Part shown: piece after piece, positions 60,017-64,000 of the stretch
How the letters are laid out: each line of letters opens with the position of its first letter
Position numbering within the stretch: position 1 is the stretch's first letter
Source: Brassica napus
Taxonomy: Eukaryota; Streptophyta; Magnoliopsida; Brassicales; Brassicaceae
Reading direction: 5' to 3'
Length of the DNA: 64,000 nucleotides
NCBI RefSeq assembly: GCF_020379485.1
Contig: NW_026014805.1
Location: 115,715-179,714, forward strand
Translations under genes and position numbers: made by a program
Notes under the pieces: model-generated
Seen by the model: the letters and a program-made list of their open reading frames with translations, nothing else
Told to the model about the DNA's origin: nothing
Database searches by the model: none

Positions 60017-61060
60017 GTCTTCTTTTCTTTCAGACAGAAACCCAAAAGAGTTTGTTGGTGGGTTTTAACTTTTAAGGTTAGTACTGAAGAGAAACCTCCC
60101 ACCAAATCGTTCTATCTCTCTTTTGACTCTTCCTCCTCCAAGAAAGTTGTTGTTGTTTTTTTTTTACGGCAAAATCTTGCAATTTTCTACTGTTTCGCCA
60201 CGTGTGATTACGGTCTCGTGGACAACGCCTTCTTCATCTTCTGATCCAGTGCAGGGTTATCACAAACGGTTGGCTATGTACTGCTGACTTGTATATTCAT
60301 CTGAACGTACAAAACAAATGTGGGCCTATTGGGCTTAGCCCAGTAATAAATGATTTATAAACGTACAAAATAAATGTGGGCCTATTAGAGCCCATTAAAA
60401 TGATTCATTCAAACATGATGGTTGAATATATATAATATAATTTTTGGATGGTTCTCCATCATTCAAATTAGAAAATTAATAAAAAGAACTGCAAAAATGT
60501 GTTGGTAAACGAAAATAAAAAATCCGAAAATAAAAAACAAAATAGTATTTAGGTAAAATAAATAATCCGAAAATGAAACATACAGCTAGCTAGACAGTGC
60601 CGATCCGAACTTACGTGGCGCCTAAAGCAGACAAAAAACTTATGCCCTTAAATATATACTAAATTTTAAACTGCATTTTTAGGTATGTAATCAAAATAAT
60701 GCAATATACTATTAAATCCTAATTTGTTAACAAAATAAAAGAAAATTCAAAGAGCTTTAAATCATAGTATTCATGAAAATAATGTTTGTATTCATGAACT
60801 TTGAATAACTAAATATTTAATCCAGGTTGGTTACTAATCTTATTTTTGTAACATTTTCTGTAAATAAAAATAAAAGTTATATAATATAGCAACATATAAT
60901 AAAATTACATTAACATCAACATCAATTTTCTTTTGTTAAGAAAGTGTAGAAGTTAACAACTGGTTAATTTAAATCGCTTGTTATAATAAATGTCTTGTAC
61001 GTAACTATTTATCAAAAATAAAATAGAAAACAAATGATTACTTTGATCATTAATAAATTA
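60017..61060. other. Former RPE promoter and spacer
   Basis: A 26-bp direct repeat (60305-60330 and 60361-60386, differing at one base) contains TGGGCC, and a palindrome-like gggcttagccca lies between the copies. Such site II elements are typical of housekeeping and plastid-protein promoters, and they lie 290-370 bp before the RPE start. Beyond 60420 the spacer is AT-rich with no gene. Confidence 0.5.
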
Positions 61061-62412
61061 CTAGATTTTGACCCGCGCAGGCGCGCGGGTGTATATTTTG
61101 AAAAATATGTTGATATTTGTTTTTCATGTAATTATTAGGATTTAGAAAAATGAATCCGAGGAACATAACCGATACCGATTCAAAGATATAGTACCAAACC
61201 CAAACATAAATTGATTAAATATTCTAATTATTCAAAATTTTGTTATTTAGAGAACCGAATCTGATCCGAACCGAAGTATTTGGATATCCGAATTTATCTA
61301 AAAATAGATTTATATACTTATATATATTAATTATTTTTAGATTTAACGTATATAAAACATAAAAAATGATACTTTTAATTGGTTTAAATACTTGAAAAAT
61401 TATATAGATAGTCAAAAGTAAATATCTGAAATAGTTAAAGTATACTCAAATCACCAAAATACTTAAAATAATTATTGATTTCGTATCCAAAATTTTAAAT
61501 CAAGCCAATTGATATGTTAAGCTTAAGTATTATGACATATGTTATTCAAATTTATACGTAATATATTATTTTATTTATACATTTTGAGAATTTAAAATAT
61601 ATAATGATTTAAGACTTTAAAAATAATTTAAATTAGTTATCCAAACCCAAACCAAACCCGCAAAGATCCAAATCGAACTCAAACCAAAATTTAGAAACAT
61701 TCTAATAAGACTGAAATCTTTGACCCGAAAACCCAAATACAAACCGATCAGAACAAACCCGTATGGGTATCCAAAAGCCCATCCCTAGTCATTATTATAT
61801 ATCGTATTTTATCATCATATAATTAATCGTATTTTATATGTACCATCATATAAGTAATCATATAATTAATAGTATTTTATACATACCATCATATAAATAA
61901 TTACATATATTATATTTTTAAAACTTAATATGAAATATGAAAACCATAATTTGAGTTGGTATTTCAAATTGGGCTTTGTATTATATTTTTCTTATATATA
62001 TTGACAATATTTTTTTATAATGGTTATTGAAAAATAGTTTAGTAAAAATCCATTTTTGAATATATGTATATTTTTGAATCAATTTTTGATATAAATCAAA
62101 TTTGAATTATTATTTTGATTTGAAATATGTATATAAAGTTTAAATTTTGTTTTATGGTTAGTTTAGAAAAAAAAATTTTAGGGAATTAGATTGACCCATT
62201 TTGGTATATTTTAAAGTGGCCTAGATAACTTTCAATTTTTTAAAAAAACATAAGCCCATTACTTTTTTCTTAATACTACTATCCTTGTTTTCAAACAAAA
62301 ATATTTTTTTTTAAAAGACTGCAATCCATGTTTCCAAACACTCCAAATTTTTAAAAGTCCTATTCAAGTCTCCAAACACTCCAATTTTGTACTTGAGTTT
62401 TAATAAGATAGA
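61061..62412 (-). mobile_element. Non-autonomous Helitron (H4)
   Basis: Read on the minus strand it begins TCTATCTTATTAAAACTCAA (from 62412). It ends with a GC-rich hairpin (plus-strand ACCCGCGCAGGCGCGCGGGT, 61071-61090) and GTCAAAATCTAG (to 61061). The flanks are A (61060) and T (62413). It is 1352 bp, AT-rich and non-coding. Its terminus resembles H3 more than H1 or H2. Confidence 0.85.
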
Positions 62413-64000
62413 TTCTCCGAAGAAAAAGAACTGAAACAAAATAGGAAGAAGAACGTCTACTTTGAAATATAACTAAGGTTTGCTTAATTAAATGATTTAT
62501 TTAATGTATGTGATAGAGAGACTAACTTTGTTAGAAAAAGTAAGAAACTAAAGAAAAGTAGTACTAAAAGAGAGAGTGAATCAAATACATCAACTGTAGG
62601 ACTTGATGAGAAGGAAATAAACCATTAGATTAAGGTAATAAATTGTTCAGATTTGGTGCTCCTAAATTATCTAGAAGGTTTGGAGCCTAATTTGGTTTTA
62701 CGGGTTTTAGTCCAGGAGCGGCCTTGCAGTTAAGTCCAACGCGGGTGGATCTACATGAGTTAGATTTTTAATTGAGTTAGTTTGAGGGTGGAAAGAGGAA
62801 AGAAGTGCGCAAAAAAAACTTAGATGCGATGAATAAATGTGATAAAGTAGCAACAAATGTTTTTTTAGAAAACCAAACTAACCGAAAATCACCAAAAATT
62901 TTGGTTAGACAAGTTGGTTCAGTTAAAAATCTTAGCCCTATTATTTATGATTCACATGTGAAGAGAGAGCTTATTTATTTGGAGTTGAAAATATTTCAGA
63001 TTACATAAGAACTACAACAACATATTTTATAACAGTTCACACATTTTAAAAATTTAGAGATGATGAAAACACCTGTTTAGACCAAAGTTAACTAAACTGA
63101 ACACCAAGAGCAAAACCTCAAACTAATTAACTAATGCTAGCAACTCAAAGCCATATCCAAAACAGATAAACAAAACCGATCATTTCACATTGTTTGTTTG
63201 TTTAAAATTTTCCCTAAGTTTTTTTTTTTTTTTGACTTTTATGTAGGCTAAAAAAGGTTCCAAATATTATGAAAATATTCATGCAAACTTTAGCAGTATA
63301 ATTGTCGTATCTTGTAACCGATTATACTTAAATTAAATACTCTTTAAGAAAAAATAACAAAACCGGCCAAGAAACTACTAAAATAGGCTTAAAATGGTTG
63401 GAATTGCAACAAGTTATTAAATTAAATTATTAGTAATGCATTCTAAATATAACTGATAATTAAGTATGTCACCATGCATAGTTGTATTGCTTTCATTCGT
63501 GTGTTACTATATTTATTCTCAATATTTCGATAAATAAGGTCTTTGTACAAGAAAAATGACAAAGAAGGTACGTAAAGGTTATGGTGACATATAAAATTGG
63601 ATAGGAAATTCATAAATAAAATAATCTAACTAATACAAAAGTTGTTTATAATTTACAGTAACGAATATTCATGGACGAGGGTGAGATTATCATATCAAGA
63701 GGAGTGGGATAAACTCATAAAGAAAAAAAAAGTAGAGACAATTGAAAGAGGCGATCGTCGACGCAAGCAACACTTCGGACGAATGATCGAGTGCGTGATG
63801 GATGACATTGGTCGTGTAAATTGCGTAGTTCCGTGTCACTTTGTTTAGATCCTACTGCATTTTTATAATCACTATAAAAATCACTGAGGGCCGGGGGGGC
63901 ATTTACGAAAGGAGAGTAAGACTTCACTAAATGATTTGTGTTTCTAAGGGTTAAGGTATTTTATGTAAGTTTTCTTTTTGTGATGTTTTCGCAAAAAAGA
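62413..64000. other. Gene-poor spacer to the window end
   Basis: No gene is recognised. Overlapping open frames on both strands at about 63640-63930 are short and without known motifs. A short palindrome-like hAT-style end (tccaggagcggccttg, near 62712) has no convincing partner. Confidence 0.35.

Noticed and set aside
60595..62726. Possible hAT transposon with ends cagtgccgatcc and ggagcggccttg around Helitron H4
   Set aside because: The ends match poorly and no 8-bp target duplication is found.

Overview
This is plant nuclear DNA, almost certainly from a Brassica or a close crucifer. Genes are split by short AT-rich introns and the spacers are crowded with crucifer-type transposons. The LEAFY gene encodes 415 residues, which from memory is the length of the Brassica LEAFY proteins (Arabidopsis is slightly longer). 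The gene set matches the Arabidopsis chromosome 5 interval around At5g61900 to At5g61780, plus two genes from near At5g61340 and At5g61410. Locus numbers are recalled, not searched.

Layout: (1) 61-2517, 3' part of a copine gene (BON1), +. (2) A 2.3 kb Helitron, several MITEs, then an ERF114-type AP2/ERF gene (8505-9560, +). (3) A decayed terminal exon of a PAM16-like mitochondrial import gene (11307-11440, -). (4) Two tandem genes for DUF627/DUF629 ubiquitin-hydrolase-related proteins: a broken copy (13233-16059) and a long copy (17072-22213) with an internal exon duplication; both have paired G-boxes upstream. (5) LEAFY (25490-22934, -), with a complete LINE retrotransposon (26610-32336) about 1.1 kb upstream of its start codon. 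(6) A nested transposon block (33672-39118): a Helitron interrupted by a CACTA element and by a second, inverted Helitron. (7) A SURNod19-domain gene (40800-42965, +), calnexin (44107-46796, +) and Tudor-SN (52538-47606, -), the last two tail to tail. (8) A six-span membrane protein (55093-54119, -), a small one-span ORF set inside a large inverted duplication (about 56325-57620), an Emigrant-like MITE, and a ribulose-phosphate 3-epimerase pseudogene (60016-58774, -). (9) A Helitron (61061-62412) and gene-poor sequence to the end.

The genes do not form one pathway. They are an ancestral gene row (membrane-associated immunity regulator, bud and regeneration transcription factor, floral master regulator, ER chaperone, RNA-binding nuclease) that has lost members by decay and gained transposons. 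The points most worth following are the young LINE upstream of LEAFY, the hairpin-forming ORF duplication, the nested Helitron/CACTA block, the helically phased G-box pairs, and the several gene relics (RPE, PAM16-like, DUF627/629 copy 1).
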